From positions 186,001-250,000 of the forward strand of contig CAOLHI010000647.1 of the NCBI GenBank assembly GCA_948474755.1: DNA of 64,000 nucleotides, given 5' to 3'. Below are positions 22,105 through 33,545 of this stretch, piece after piece. The translations under genes were made by a program, and so were the position numbers. Below the pieces are notes generated by a model that had not been told where the DNA came from, made no database searches, and saw nothing but the letters and a program-made list of their open reading frames with translations. Each line of letters begins with the position of its first letter. Position 1 is the first letter of the stretch. This stretch comes from Ctenosaura bakeri (Eukaryota > Chordata > Lepidosauria > Squamata > Iguanidae).

Positions 22105-22215
22105 ACTCATAGAATTGGAAGGGATTACAAGGACCATCTAATCTAGCCTTCTGCCATGGAGGAATACACAACTAAAGCACTCTAGAGAGATGGCTGTCCA
22201 ACCTCTGCTTAAAGA
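22105..22215 (-). mobile_element. CR1-type LINE 3' end, minus strand
   Basis: 'tcatagaattggaagggatt', 'acaaggaccatctaatctag', 'gaatacacaactaaagcact', 'gatggctgtccaacctctgc' and 'ttaaagact' is the antisense CR1 3' region, beginning at the terminal 'atagaat' repeat. Same family as 6920-7136. Confidence 0.8.
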
Positions 22216-22641
22216 CTTTCGAAGATTTTTTTGTCATGAAAGAAATGTGTCAGCAAGATAAATTGGGGACTGATGGGTCTCTGTGCTGTTGGTAGGAAGG
22301 GTTTTGGCACGAAGGAAAATTGAAAGATCAGTGTTGATCAATTGTTATGTGTATATTAGAGATGCATGAAAATAGTCTTATGTGGGTAATTGCATCTGGG
22401 TATTGTATGTGAGAAGCATGAGGAGGTGTCTGTGAGAAAGTGAATGGGAAATACCCACAGAAATGATATTCCACTGAAAAATACCCATTTTACACTGATC
22501 TCTATTTGGTTAGAATATTCTGTATTAGTGATGGTGAAAATTAACTTGGCAAAATTATCAGAGAGAAAATATGGCAACTTTTACTATATAACCTGGAGCC
22601 AAACATGACTCTTTCTTTTCTCATATGACTGTTTGTTCCAG
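22216..22641. other. Presumed intron upstream of exon
   Basis: Non-coding sequence with a pyrimidine-rich end, 'ctctttcttttctcatatga', just before the acceptor at 22640-22641. No repeat was recognised. Confidence 0.45.
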
Positions 22642-22867
22642 GATGAAGTTATTGCTGCTTCAGAGAAGGTAACAGTGAAGCTTGAAGACTTGGCAAAATG
22701 GGCTCAAGCAGATTTCTCCAAATGGAAACGTGGTCTCCGGGGTGAAGCCATTAGACCCACAGAATTATTAAAGAATGGGCAGAAAGAAGCACTGAGTAGG
22801 TTCAGGCAATCCACACACAACAGCGGCCTCAACTTTAAAGACATTTTGAAGGAAAAGGCTGACCTTG
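22642..22867 (+). CDS. Candidate internal protein-coding exon, gene not identified
   Basis: A 226-bp segment sits between an acceptor (pyrimidine tract, then GTTTGTTCCAG) and a strong donor (CTTG|GTAAGTACAG). It reads open from the first base: DEVIAASEKVTVKLEDLAKW, and ends SGLNFKDILKEKADL plus one base, so entry phase is 0 and exit phase 1. The 75 residues are hydrophilic, with many Lys, Glu and Arg, two Trp (KW, KWKR) and no signal peptide or membrane segment, which suggests helical intracellular protein. Codon use and composition differ from the AT-rich flanks, and no repeat covers it. It would place the window inside a long plus-strand gene. No partner exon was identified with confidence. 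I do not recognise the protein family; a false exon by chance is possible but unlikely given both splice sites and sequence character. Confidence 0.7.
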
Positions 22868-23119
22868 GTAAGTACAGGTTTTTTCCCCCCCATGGGTGTC
22901 CTCCCAGGAGAAGAGTTCACCTATAGTTCTCTACTACTATGCCATAACCCATCACATGCTGCCCTATAAAATTCCTTCAATGCAACAGCAACAGTGTACT
23001 GTATTTCATCAAGGGCTTAGCTGGCTCTAGAACAGAAGCTCCAAGGATACTTTTCAATGACTGGGTTCCAGTCATTGCATTAACCCTTTCCTTCCATTGT
23101 GGAAGGTAAGACTGTATAT
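22868..23119. other. Presumed intron downstream of exon
   Basis: A T/C run (ttttttcccccccc-like, about 22880-22890) follows the donor. Otherwise featureless up to the hAT element. Confidence 0.4.
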
Positions 23120-23689
23120 CAGAGCTTTCCAAACTTTTCATGTTGGCGACACACTTTTTAGACATGCATCATTTTGTGACACAGTAATTCAGTTTTACTA
23201 GCAAACCAGAGGTTAAACTGACCCCTCATAAGAGATACAGACACGGATGTGAGGGCGATCTGGCTGCGACATCTGTCACCCCATTGATCGCCAGGGTTGA
23301 TTCGGCTGATCTGGCTGGCTAGGCGGGTGTCCCCTTCCTCCCTCACCGCTCCATGTGCGTCCCTCCCGAAGCTGCGCGCTCGGTGGAAGAGGACGACCAT
23401 CCCAGATAGAAGGAGTGTACCGTTCTTCGGTCAAGGGTATACGATAGCTGCGCTCCCCTGCTAGAACCTCCAAACAAGCTCAAGGTCCATAAGAGATACA
23501 GACACATACATAAATTGAAATAACAAAGTGTATGGGGACACAACATATCTCATGAAAACCTTTCATATATTTTTAAAAATATATGGTTTATAAATAATAA
23601 CATACATTTCCAAGATTGGAGGTGACGCACCTACACACTTCAGGCAACACACTAACATGTCGCAGCACACAGTTTGGAAAGTCCTTCTG
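23120..23689. mobile_element. Non-autonomous hAT-like element, interrupted by 7SK copy
   Basis: Ends CAGAGCTTTCCAAACTTTTC and, inverted, CAGAAGGACTTTCCAAACTG. The subterminal phrase 'gcgacacactttttagacat' faces 'caacacactaacatgtcgca'. Without the 7SK insertion and one copy of its target duplication the element is about 309 bp. Flanks are TA-rich ('ctgtatat' and 'tatatata'), so the 8-bp duplication cannot be read cleanly. Non-coding. Confidence 0.75.
23245..23487 (+). pseudogene. RN7SK (pseudogene): 7SK RNA retropseudogene, 3'-truncated and tailless
   Basis: Starts GGATGTGAGGGCGATCTGGC, the exact 5' end of vertebrate 7SK RNA. It continues through 'gacatctgtcaccccattga', 'cctccctcaccgctccatgt', 'gaagaggacgaccatccc' and 'gctagaacctccaaacaagc', and stops at CAAGGTC, roughly 90 nt short of the usual 3' end (7SK is about 330 nt). 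The 3' stem-loop and T-run terminator are missing. It is flanked by a perfect 18-bp direct repeat, CATAAGAGATACAGACAC, at 23227-23244 and 23488-23505, with no poly-A tail between. 7SK normally holds P-TEFb inactive in the nucleus together with HEXIM and LARP7. This copy lacks its 3' domain and shows substitutions and small indels, so it is a pseudogene made by LINE machinery. Confidence 0.95.
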
Positions 23690-24786
23690 TATATATATTA
23701 AGAAGACACATTCCAGAGCTGAACTGCAAAATGATGTGTCTGTTTGATTTTTTTCATTTTTTAAGAAAACAACAAAAGTAAATACGAATACTTTGCCAGC
23801 TTTTTAATGGTGAGACAATTGCCTTTGGCATATGTTAAATACAAAGTTAAGTTATTACTGGTTATAAATAATGTAGGATTGTTGACTGAAAATTGCTCTT
23901 TCATTTATGTAAAGTAGACAGTGGTTTAGTAGTATCTAGATGGGGTGCAATGTCTGCCTGTCTCTTTCTCTCTCTATGTGTGGATATTGTGTGTGTAGGT
24001 TATAATATGTTACATGCCACCCTAAGTCTGATCCAAGACATTTTGCTGCCTGAGGCAAAATCAAAAATGTTGTTCTTCCAGCCCTGAATGGCTTGGATGT
24101 GACAAATTAAAAGCAACATAGCTGTCTGTAATAATGTCCTTTTTTGGTAACATGGGTAGAACAAAGTTGAATTTAAAAAGTAACATAATGAGTGGAGATG
24201 AAGACTCTTTCTTGGTGTAATTAATAAGGTTTTAATGGCATTTAAAAATTACTTTAAAAGGGCAATACAAGGCATTTTAAAGGCATTTTGGCATTATAGA
24301 ACCCTTATGCTATTGTCTTATCAATCCTCTATTTTTTCCCCTTTTTTTAAAAGATATCGAGAAATAGCTAATGCTACAACAGTTAATTTTTTTAAAAAGT
24401 CTTTATAAAGCATAATGACAATGAATTACTTTTTCATAGCAAGTATAGCAAATAAAAGGTATCGGCTTTTTAGAAGTAACTGTTTAGGCTCTGCCCTCAA
24501 GTCAAAGATGTGTGGAACTGAAGACTGACAAAGCTATTCTGCCAAATTAGATAGAAGATTTGCTGACTTCTTGTGATCCCCAAAATGTGCTATTCAGACA
24601 GGTGCTCCTCTAGATCTAATGGTCCTTGCAGTGATAGTAAGTAACTCATTAAAATCACTTTAGTTATTAATTATTAAATATTTTCTAATAAAAGAGGTAA
24701 CTTAATTACATTTATTTTTAACTTAAAACAAATGATATAATTTGGACTTCCAGCTTGAACTTAGTTCCTTTAACTTATTATTATAA
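23690..24786. other. No recognisable gene
   Basis: AT-rich sequence with short (TC)n and (TG)n traces near 23960-23997. No exon or bounded element. Confidence 0.4.
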
Positions 24787-25420
24787 TTATTCCTTTGTAC
24801 CATGTTCAAAAACTCCAACTGGTCCAAAATATTGCAGCCAGACTGATTACAGGAACAGCGAGGAGTAAACATATCACATCGATATTAAAATCACTCCACT
24901 GGCTGCCAATTAGTTTTCAGGCAAAGTACAAAGTGTTGGTTATTACCTTTAAAGCCCTACATGGTTTGGGTCCAAGTTACCTACAGGATCGCCTCCTCCC
25001 ATACAATCTGCCTCGTACACTCTAGTCCTCTGGGGGCCATTTACTTAAACCAGCCGGGACTAGACTGGCATCAGTCACCCAGAGGACCTTTTTGTCACCT
25101 GCCCCTAGACAGTGAAATGACCTGCTGGAAGAGATTGGACACAAAATATGCCATCCGAATTCAAAAAAGCACAAAAGACCTATCTCTTCTGACAGGCCTA
25201 CCCAGTCTATTTTTAATTGCAGTTTTAATTGTGTTTTAATTGTACTTTTAATTGTACTTCTACTTTTAATTATGATTTTAACTCTGGTATATTTGTATTT
25301 TAAATGGTTTGTGTTTTAGTGTATTTTAACTGTGATTTGTTTTTAATTGTATCTGTGCTGCACCCTGCCTCAAGCCTGAGGAAGAGGGGGGTAACAAAAT
25401 TCATTATTGTTATTATTATT
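24787..25420 (+). mobile_element. L2-type LINE, ORF2 C-terminus and 3' UTR
   Basis: The plus strand reads QLVQNIAARLITGTARSKHI, then SILKSLHWLPISFQAKYKVL and TFKALHGLGPSYLQDRLLPY, the conserved end of the L2 clade reverse-transcriptase ORF. It becomes interrupted after 25023. The 3' region has repeated 'ttttaattgtactttt' phrases, 'ctgcaccctgcctcaagcct', 'gaggaagagg' and a (TTA)n tail. 5'-truncated and inactive. Confidence 0.9.
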
Positions 25421-26545
25421 CAGCCTTAACTTATTAAGTTATTAACTAAATGAGAGCCTATTCTAAAGAGCCAACAAATTGTACATTTCCAAGCTTGTTC
25501 TTTTATAAAAGCAAATTATTATCAGAATCTTTATTTTTTCTTGTGATTAGAATACGATAGTATAGTTAATTGGAGATTAAAAGATTCTATATGAAAAGCT
25601 AATAAGGGCAGGTTGAAAGAGGGCTGAACTTTGCATCCAGATATTCCTCCTGTGTGGGGCACCAGCCACCACAGACAGACTCCCCAACTATGGTGGGAAA
25701 CTGAATTATGAAGCTCCTAACGCTGAGAATTTTGGTGGGATCCATTTGGCAATCAATAAAGTATAGAAAGGGGAAAGTTTAGAAGACGGAATTAAAAGGG
25801 ATGGAATGAGGGAAAACAAGAAAAAGGTTTTTAGTGGAATGGATGAGAATAGGGTTTTAAAAAATTATTGCAGCTTTTCCCTTCTCTCCCAAACTCAAGC
25901 AGGTATGGGGGTGGGGATTAAGTAAAAAATCACTAACAGCATTTTTATCTTCGTTCTGGCAGGTGTTTTAGTACAGGCTTTTAATTTAAACATTAATGAT
26001 AATTATACATAAGCAACATCTAATATAAATGCCATTGAATGAGAATTTTTAAGATCAGCAGTGATTAATGAAATGATTAATTAATTAATTAAACCTTTCC
26101 TCCTGACTTTCCTACCTCTGGATCTCTAAGCCACCAAACTTGAGTCAAGAGAAGAGAAAAAGACAGGTTCTTATCTTGATTAGAACATGCACACGAACTA
26201 TTTCAGTCCAGGGAGTAGGAGTTTTTAGTAGGTGTATTAACATTCATCTAGGTTGTTGGAGTAAAGTTAGGTATAATAACATATTAATAGGTGGATTGGA
26301 TGTTGAAATAAATAAGGCACAGAGAGATACAAAAATGGTGTTGGGGCCTCAAGATGTAAAAATTAAAGGATCATTATCCCTTTTCACTCAGTTGTAGCCT
26401 GTGTTCTCTTTTCCTCATTTTATAAAGCTATAGCAGGGAGTTTAGTGTATGTGCTACCCTCTGCCTTTAGCTAAAGGAGGGAAGTAAGTGGAAGACATCC
26501 AGGCCACTAAAGAAGTCTTGGGTTGAAGTGGCTGTGGCCAGACAT
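25421..26545. other. No supported gene
   Basis: Unique-looking AT-rich DNA with 'ttaattaattaatta' at 26076-26091. An 85-codon frame at 26140-26397 has no motif. Confidence 0.4.
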
Positions 26546-26775
26546 TGTGTATAGATGCCTTCAAGTCACTTGTTAACTTATAGTGACCCCATGAATGTCA
26601 CAGGGTTTTCTTAGGCAAGGAATATTCAGAGATGTTTTTGCCATTTCCTTCCTCTGAAATATAACCAACAACACCTGCTGTTCATTGGCAGTCTCCTCTC
26701 CAAGTATTAACCAGGACTGACCCTGCTTAGCTTCCAAAACCAAATGAGACCTGGTGCCTTTAGGGTATTTAGAAA
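26546..26775 (-). mobile_element. 5S rRNA-derived SINE (5S-Sauria type), antisense
   Basis: The right part is the reverse complement of 5S rRNA: 'ccaagtattaaccaggactg', then GACCCTGCTTAGCTT, which matches the antisense 5S box A (AAGCTAAGCAGGGTC) base for base, then 'ggtgcctttagggtat' from the 5S 5' end. The left part is the body and tail: 'gatgccttcaagtcacttgt', 'cacagggttttcttaggcaa', 'ggaatattcagagatgtttt' and 'ccatttccttcctctgaaat'. Such SINE3-class elements are transcribed by pol III from the 5S internal promoter and use LINE machinery. A second copy is at 62810-63185. Confidence 0.93.
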
Positions 26776-29390
26776 CCTCTAAACCCATCCTCTAAACCCA
26801 TATAGGCCAAAGCAAATCAGGTTGTACTTCCTAATCCTTATAAAATCATCCATGTCAACTTTGTTCATTGATCTGAGCAATTAGAGAAATCTGCCTTTCC
26901 TTCTGAGCTAAGCTCTTTGTTGCTATATTTTCACATCACTCCCATGTTTCATACTTGGCAAGAATCGAATCTCACACATATCAAAACTTTGTTTTGAAGT
27001 CTTGATGTTGAATGTTCTTCTTCTTTACATAATTAGTGGTATTATTGGGACAGTTGTCCTCAGCAGCATTGGAAGTTTTCCATTGTACATTTAATTCCTA
27101 GCATTTGTTGAGTGAGTCAGAAATATTTGATACTTTTATGGGATCTTTCTTTTGTAAATTTAATACCCCTCTCTGGCTTGTTTTCCATCAATAAATACAA
27201 CGATAAAAGCCCACACAAAATTGTCTATTTATATCTATCCAACAGCAACACAAAACATAGTTCCCCCAGGTACCTCATATAATTATTTGGTCTTGTTATA
27301 TATTAAACACAAAGCTAGGGACAAATAATGGAAATATTACAGTAAATGATATATTTATGCTACTGAGAAATCAGACACTTAACTTCAGAAACTTCATAAT
27401 GGAAATGTGAAAGTATGTGACGTATTCGTGCTACTCAGAACATAAGAAGTTTGGCTTCAGAATAGAAACACTTGGCTCTTAACAAAATATCAAATTCTTA
27501 TATGGTCTGTAGCCGTAACTGGGCCCCTAGAAAACCCAGGACTACAAGCAGAGAAAAAATGAATTAAAAATGCAGACCTGAATCCTGTTTGTAGGTCCAA
27601 GTGAAGTAGACTGGTTCTGTCTGTGGTATTTATATAAGTGTTGATTCAGCATTCAGCATTTGATTAGACTGATCTACTCTGGTTGGGACTTCAGGTCACT
27701 GTTGCAGGTATTGTGTACATACTGTGAAAGAACAAGGAAGCTTGTCGCCTAGTTTTTTTAAAAATTGAATATTAATCCTACTCTCCCCAAAATTACTGGA
27801 ATGAAAGTTGAAGGGGATTGCCTAGATTTTGTTTTCTTCATCAATAAATAATCCAAAGGAATTGATTCCTAATTAAGGAAGTCACTTTGTTTGACAGAGC
27901 CATGAATACTATTGATTAATCACATCCTATTATTTGAGTTAGGATGGAACTTTAATCAAAAGTACCTGTGAGTGTTACTGACTTCCAGTAGGTATAGTTT
28001 TATATCACACCCTAGAATGCAAAACATGGCTTAGAATAGCACTTCTGCTTTTTTTAACTTTTAATTTATTTTTAACAGCAAGGTTCTAGACCTTGTGATT
28101 GCCTAGGAAATTCAGAAACAGGATGTGATGATGATAACCACAATCTACTGTTTGTTCTCAGTATCATATAATCATAGGTCTACTTCCTCTTTGCACTGAG
28201 AAACATTTGTTCTAACATTCAGTGCTAATTGGACACTGAGATTCTATGCCCTGAGAATTTGCCTAATTTGTCTCACTTAAGGGTTGACAGAAGGCAGTCT
28301 ACATTAGGGAAAGTACCACTTCCTGACAGAAGGCAAGGTCAAATGCTGATTTCATTTTGGGGAGGGGTTTCTCACCCTCCTAAACTGGTCCTGCCTTTAA
28401 TACAGTATGCAGAACAATCTTAATCTCTGGCTTCTTTTCTTTAAAAAACAAACAACCAACCACACTTGTCATTCCTCTCCTTCCTTCTCTTCCACCCTCC
28501 TGAGGAACTCTAACTTGCAAGTGGGTGAGACACTTTAAAGGATACTCCTATAAAATGTAACTGGTCAAATGGGAAGAACCACACCCCCACAGGAAACGTG
28601 GAGGAGCATAGCAGGGTGTACTCTACCAGAAATTATTTCCATCTCAGGTGTCCTCAAAAATATTGGTCAAAGACACCTGTACCTTTGCCATGTTCTTATA
28701 TCACTTTAGAATGGCAATTAAAACACAATGTAGAAGCAGACAAACAATTTGGGTGTTGATAGCTTAACTGAATTTAGGATTGTTGTGAATTCATGAATCT
28801 TGGCTTGTTTATGGAAGACCATAATTTGGGATTTTCTTATCTGTTTACCCACTCACATGAGTAAGGAATGAAACAGGAATAAAATAGTTGCCTCCCTCAA
28901 CACACAACTCGTATATGTTGTAGCCTAATACAGTGAGGATTCCTGATGGAAGTGATATTTGAATGTGGCTCGTGTGTGTGTGTGTGAATTCAAATCTAAA
29001 AGAGGTTCTGATTAAACTGGCCTTTAATTGATGAAACATGCCCCCAGAAGATTTTCAGATGTGTGATTGGCCATTTTTAGGTCTTTTTTGGGGGGCGGAT
29101 GTAGAGAGAGTTGCATTGGAAGTCTTGGTGGGCCACATACAGCCCACTGGTTGTCCAATTCCTGCACTTGTTGTAGAGCTTGCCACTAATACTAAGCCTG
29201 AAGCTAGAAGAGCTAGAAGAGCAAAGGAAGTTTTTCACCAGGGAACTTCTCTGAGGCCACATCCTTTATCCTACCCAAAATTCTTCATCTGGGTTAATCT
29301 GTCCTGCCTTTTCCACTTTGTGAGTGTCAGGATAGAAATCAGTTGAATTAAATACACACACACACACACACACTTTACTTTAAAAAAAAA
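26776..29390. other. Intergenic/intronic DNA without genes
   Basis: No exon or bounded repeat in 2.6 kb. Short (GT)n at 28974-28987, (CA)n at 29354-29373. The 102-codon plus frame at 29038-29346 includes 'gctagaagagctagaagagc' but has no family resemblance. Confidence 0.4.
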
Positions 29391-29640
29391 TGGAATATTC
29401 CTGTTACTCATTATAGTGTTTAAAAAGTAATTCATTGTCATCATTTGTTGTAGTGTCTTTCAAGTAGCTCTTCCTGTTACTTTTTCATTAGTTTTTTGAT
29501 ACTTAGTACAACAAAGATAATGGTGACAACCAAAATCATGAGACTGATAGGAGAATGGTATAAAACTTTGGTGGAAATCTTTTCAGAATACCTCCTAAAA
29601 TGCCTAAAAATGCTCATAAAGGGTAAAATTGAAAAGTAAT
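29391..29640 (+). repeat. Unclassified repeat with GTTACTCATTA motif, copy 1
   Basis: 'ttcctgttactcattatagt', 'gtttaaaaagtaattcattg' and, further on, 'gaatggtataaaactttggt', 'ctcctaaaatgcctaaaaat' match in order 32470-32800 and 62441-62690. The right end carries 'aaaagtaattagaaaacttt', an inverted echo of the start. Probably an old DNA transposon; classification is open. Confidence 0.5.
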
Positions 29641-30715
29641 TAGAAAACTTTACTCATTGCATCAGTTCAGTGCCTCTGTTCCTGCTCATTATATGACTTC
29701 AGCAATGCAACTTTGTTGCAGCAAATCCTCACTTATCTGTGGTGATAAATCCCTGCTTTGGGGGATGCTTCTACTAGTTACGGCAGCACTTCTAGGGGAC
29801 TCGTGCCTAGTTGCAAATGAAACTGGAGTGGGAGATCTTCAGTGTTTGATGACCTAGAGTGCTCAAAAGGCAGCATGCAGAGTCTGGTTGATGGCCTTGT
29901 ATGGCCATCTGCTGCAGAGCGGTAGCACTGGAGGTGACTCTTATGGAGATAGAGAAAGAAAAGACACTAACTATGGATGGGAAAGAGAGTAAGTAGGCCA
30001 AAACACAAGAAGAAGGTGACACTTTTTTCAGCTTCTGGAAGGGTTACAGTTTAGTAGTAAACATGGAAAAGAGCTCTCTGCATCCACTGAAGTGCCTTTG
30101 GCAGTGGCTCTAGATATGTTTCTGAACAGAATGTTCCCTCTTGCAAGAGAGGCAAAGGAAGGTACTCACTCCACAAAGATTTTCAGATGCAAATGACAAG
30201 CAGATGTGATACAGTTGGCCCAGTGTCTGGGGATAGTGATATTCTGCAGAAAGTGGTGGCATTGGCCAGGTTTCATCTCCAGCTTCCAGAGCCTTCTTCT
30301 GTTTTTATGGCTGGAGATGTCATCACAGCAGGACACCCTCCTTCATGTTCCAAAGATGATCAAATCTCCAGATGAGGGAGTGCAATCAAGGAGGATGTCT
30401 TGGGGTATGCTTCTCAGTGAATCCCACAGAATCCTACTAACAATGGGAGGAGCCTTTCTGCACAATGAATTTTGAGATGACTTAGTGTAGGAGGCACAAT
30501 CAGTCCACAAAAAATCATATGAGTGTCTGCAAACTCAGTCTCTAAGTCATATTCTTGCTGCTCTAAGAAGCATTATGTAGGAAAGTTCTCTAATAGCATT
30601 ATAAAGAGTAATAAGGTTGTATTGGGTTTTTGTTCTCAATGTCTTTCTCAGTTTTAAACAGGGGAGTTGACACATGTCAGTTGGTGTTGCTGAGCAGTTT
30701 GAATATGAGCAATAC
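29641..30715. other. No recognisable gene
   Basis: More GC-balanced than its surroundings (29.7-30.5 kb), with frames of 62-89 codons overlapping on both strands. It might be an old retro-insertion; I found no homologous protein phrase, poly-A tail or LTR. Confidence 0.3.
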
Positions 30716-30718
30716 ATA

Positions 30719-30808
<90 letters not shown>
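30716..30808. repeat. Compound (GTCT)n(ATCT)n microsatellite
   Basis: About eight GTCT units followed without a break by about seventeen ATCT units, uninterrupted, so likely polymorphic. The plus-strand frame of alternating Leu-Ser/Tyr-Leu-Ser-Ile is an artefact. Confidence 0.95.
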
Positions 30809-31813
30809 GCTTTTTACTGAAAACAGTTGCCTTAATGCAGGGATTGCTTCCCCATAGAATTTCACAGAACTATTAATATGCTGCTAATAGAATTCAATAC
30901 AATATTGTCTCCCTGAAGAAGGGAGGTGTTTTGTTTAAAAAACAAAAACACCTTGCAGTTACTTTCAGGTCACTTTCCATGATGATTTCAGTGAGACTCT
31001 TCCAGTAAGTGTGTTTTAGAATTGTTGAAGCTGAAAGGATGTCAGTCTGCCTGAAAATGGATGGGGTTTTTAAAATAAGTATGCAAATCTCCTAAATCTC
31101 TATCAGAACATAACTTCTTTTCCATCCCAAATGAACTTTGTGTGCTTTTTAAATATTACCAACATGAATATACTCTGTGGATTACAAGATTTTAATGGTG
31201 AGCAGTTGCCCTTTGAGAGATAAACAGCACCATTCCACTGAGAAGCCAAGTTTGGAAAGTTACCTTTAAGAAAAATGAATATGACATGCTGAAGCCATCT
31301 ATATCTGAATAGTAGAAAGATAATGGGAATGGACCCAGAGCATCGTCCTACCATTGCTTAGTTATGGATGGCTTAAATATACAGTGTGATTCTGCTGGAA
31401 TGCATAGAATACATTGAACATGATAATGTCCTGGGTTCAGAATCCAGTCTCGTTTAAAAGTCAATTTTTATTTTAATAAAAATTAGCAAATTTCTGCATC
31501 TTATGAAGATATGTTTTAAAGTGCATAGACAATGCCAGCCAAAATGGCTGTTCAAGAGGGATGACAGTGTTTTCCTGAGGTTGATGGTGGGGTTTCATCA
31601 TGGTACGTACAGTCATTGTGCTTCCCCACAAATAGAAAAATAAGAATAAATTATGCAAAATAATGGAAATCATAGATTGCATAATTTATAGAAGAGGTAG
31701 CATTTAGATTTCCTTGGCATAGAAACTGGAATGAGTGGAAGCTGAATTTGAATACACACAGAGAGTGTGTGCAGTTTAATTTATTTTATTCACTGTATAG
31801 TTTAGAGATACCT
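30809..31813. other. No recognisable feature
   Basis: Non-coding AT-rich sequence. An A-run 'aaaaaacaaaaacacc' at 30937 is the only simple tract. Confidence 0.4.
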
Positions 31814-31820
31814 AAACTCC

Positions 31821-31993
31821 ACCCAGTGTGGTGTAGTGATTTGAGCTTTGGACTATCACCCTGGAGAACAGGGTTCAAATTTCTGCTCCATCACCAGGTG
31901 TCTTTGGATCTGTCACATGCTCTCAGCCCCAGAAAACCCTCTGATTGGTTTGCCATCGAGTCACCGAAAAATGATTTGAAAGCACACAACAAC
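31821..31993 (+). mobile_element. tRNA-derived SINE with target duplication
   Basis: 'acccagtgtggtgtagtgat', 'ttgagctttggactatcacc', the B-box region 'agaacagggttcaaatttct', then 'catgctctcagccccagaaa' and 'tgatttgaaagcacacaaca'. AAACTCC flanks it on both sides (31814-31820, 31994-32000), a short target duplication. The body is shortened compared with 7749-7970. Confidence 0.88.
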
Positions 31994-32090
31994 AAACTCC
32001 TCTGCGTTGTTCCCATTGGTTACAATTGAGAGAGCCCTGCTCCATGTGTTAATCTGCTGTTCACTCCTGTGTGTTGTACAGCTGATGGCT

Positions 32091-32265
32091 TCATATAAAT
32101 GGGGCAGTGAATCTGCTGGCTTTATGCCAAACCTTAGCTATCCGAAGGGTTGATCCCTGTCCCCCAAATAAATTCAGTGCCATGGATAGCTCCTTTAAAG
32201 TCTGGAATAAAACGTAGGGTGGATTCACCCCTCCATTTATATGGAAACCATCACCTGCTCCTAGC
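32091..32265. repeat. Palindromic repeat (family 5), copy 1
   Basis: 'catataaatggggcagtgaa' at the left is mirrored by 'gtggattcacccctccattt' then 'atatgg' at the right. The core 'cccccaaataaattcagtgc', 'catggatagctcctttaaag', 'tctggaataaaac' recurs at 33890-34105. MITE-like in form; non-coding. Confidence 0.5.
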
Positions 32266-32469
32266 ATTTCCAAGCAAATTCTAAGTCCATGAAACACATT
32301 TCTAACTGCGCATTCTCAGAACTACAGCCACCAACAGCAGTGACACTGATAAGTGAGGCTTGTCGTTTAAGAAGCCCCCTCAACATATACATTGCTTATG
32401 TCTGCAAAGTCTCCAGTCTCTGTGGCTGTGTTGTGTAACTAGCACACTCTTTTTTCTTCAGAGTTTGGA

Positions 32470-32800
32470 AAGATACTTCTAAAAGCAGTTTGTTCCTATT
32501 ACTCATTATAGTAAATGTTCAGCTAATTATAACAAGATCACATTTCAAAAAAAATCGACTGGCATCACTTATTACAGCATTTAAAAATTAAAAAAAAAGC
32601 CTTGTGAGACAAAATTCAGGATTGTGTAATTTTAGTGATCTTAATAAAAGTTTTATATAATTCCTGAATGTTTGAAAAGGAACGTGTTCTTCTTCCTTCT
32701 TTGTGGTTGCTTGTTGCTACTTGGGTGGGAAGAGAAATACATAAGTATTAGTAAGGAAATGGCATAAAAGTTGGGAAATGTTTGTTAAAATGTCCTTTGA
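32470..32800 (+). repeat. Unclassified GTTACTCATTA repeat, copy 2
   Basis: Begins 'gtttggaaagatacttctaa' and 'ttcctattactcattatagt', as the copy at 62441 begins 'gtttggaaggttatttttta'. Ends with 'ggcataaaagttgggaaatg', 'ttgttaaaatgtcctttgaa'. Decayed; boundaries approximate. Confidence 0.45.
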
Positions 32801-33114
32801 ACATAACATTTAAAGGAAATGAGGAGATGTTGCTTGGTATTCCATTGTAGTAACGTCATTCCCCCCATTACATGATTTTTAGAATACAAAAGGAAGAAAT
32901 AAGAAATTTTGTGGCGCCTTTGAAATTAATCAGTTTTCAAACTTCCATCCCTTTTAATACTGAAAAGCCTAATTCTTTGACAATTACTTTTGGAATGTGA
33001 CCTCATTATGTTCTTGTTGCTCTCTGACTCTCCAAAAGGCCTTCACCACAGTTACTTGAAATTTGTTACTTGAATATTCTGCTATTCTTATCTATCATTT
33101 TCTCAGGTGTATTA

Positions 33115-33545
33115 TTGTTATTATTATTTTTATTATTATGATTAATTTATATCCCACCTTTCTCTCAGTAATGAGACTTAAAATGTATATTTAAACACAA
33201 TACAGATGAAAGGTATACAAAAGCTTCAATAAAAGTATATTTAAAAAATGACTAAATAATTGATATTGTCAGAAACATTAAAATATCAGAATTCATTAAA
33301 AGGCAATATATAAACCTTAAAAGCAGCACCACACAATATATGCTCGGTGGCATAAAAATGTCTTAAATTGCTGATGGAAGGAGCACAAGGACGAGGCCAT
33401 TCTGGCATCTCTAGGGAAGGACTTCCAAAGTCTGGGCAGACTCAATGAGAAGGCCCCATCCCTTGTTCCCCCCCGACTGAGCCTAGGAAAGTGATGGGAC
33501 AGAGAGAAGGGCTCTCTAGATGATCGTAGACCTCTAATGGACTCA
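33115..33545 (-). mobile_element. LINE-type 3' region, antisense
   Basis: A (TTA)n head followed by 'tttatatcccacctttctct' is the antisense L2-like terminus. The body continues with 'aggacttccaaagtctgggc', 'gagaaggccccatcccttgt' and 'gacagagagaagggctctct', a sequence very common at this position in reptile repeats. Non-coding. Confidence 0.65.

Noticed and set aside
30630..30857. 75-codon frame with repeated Leu-Ser-Val/Tyr-Leu-Ser-Ile
   Set aside because: Produced by the GTCT/ATCT microsatellite; no splice sites.
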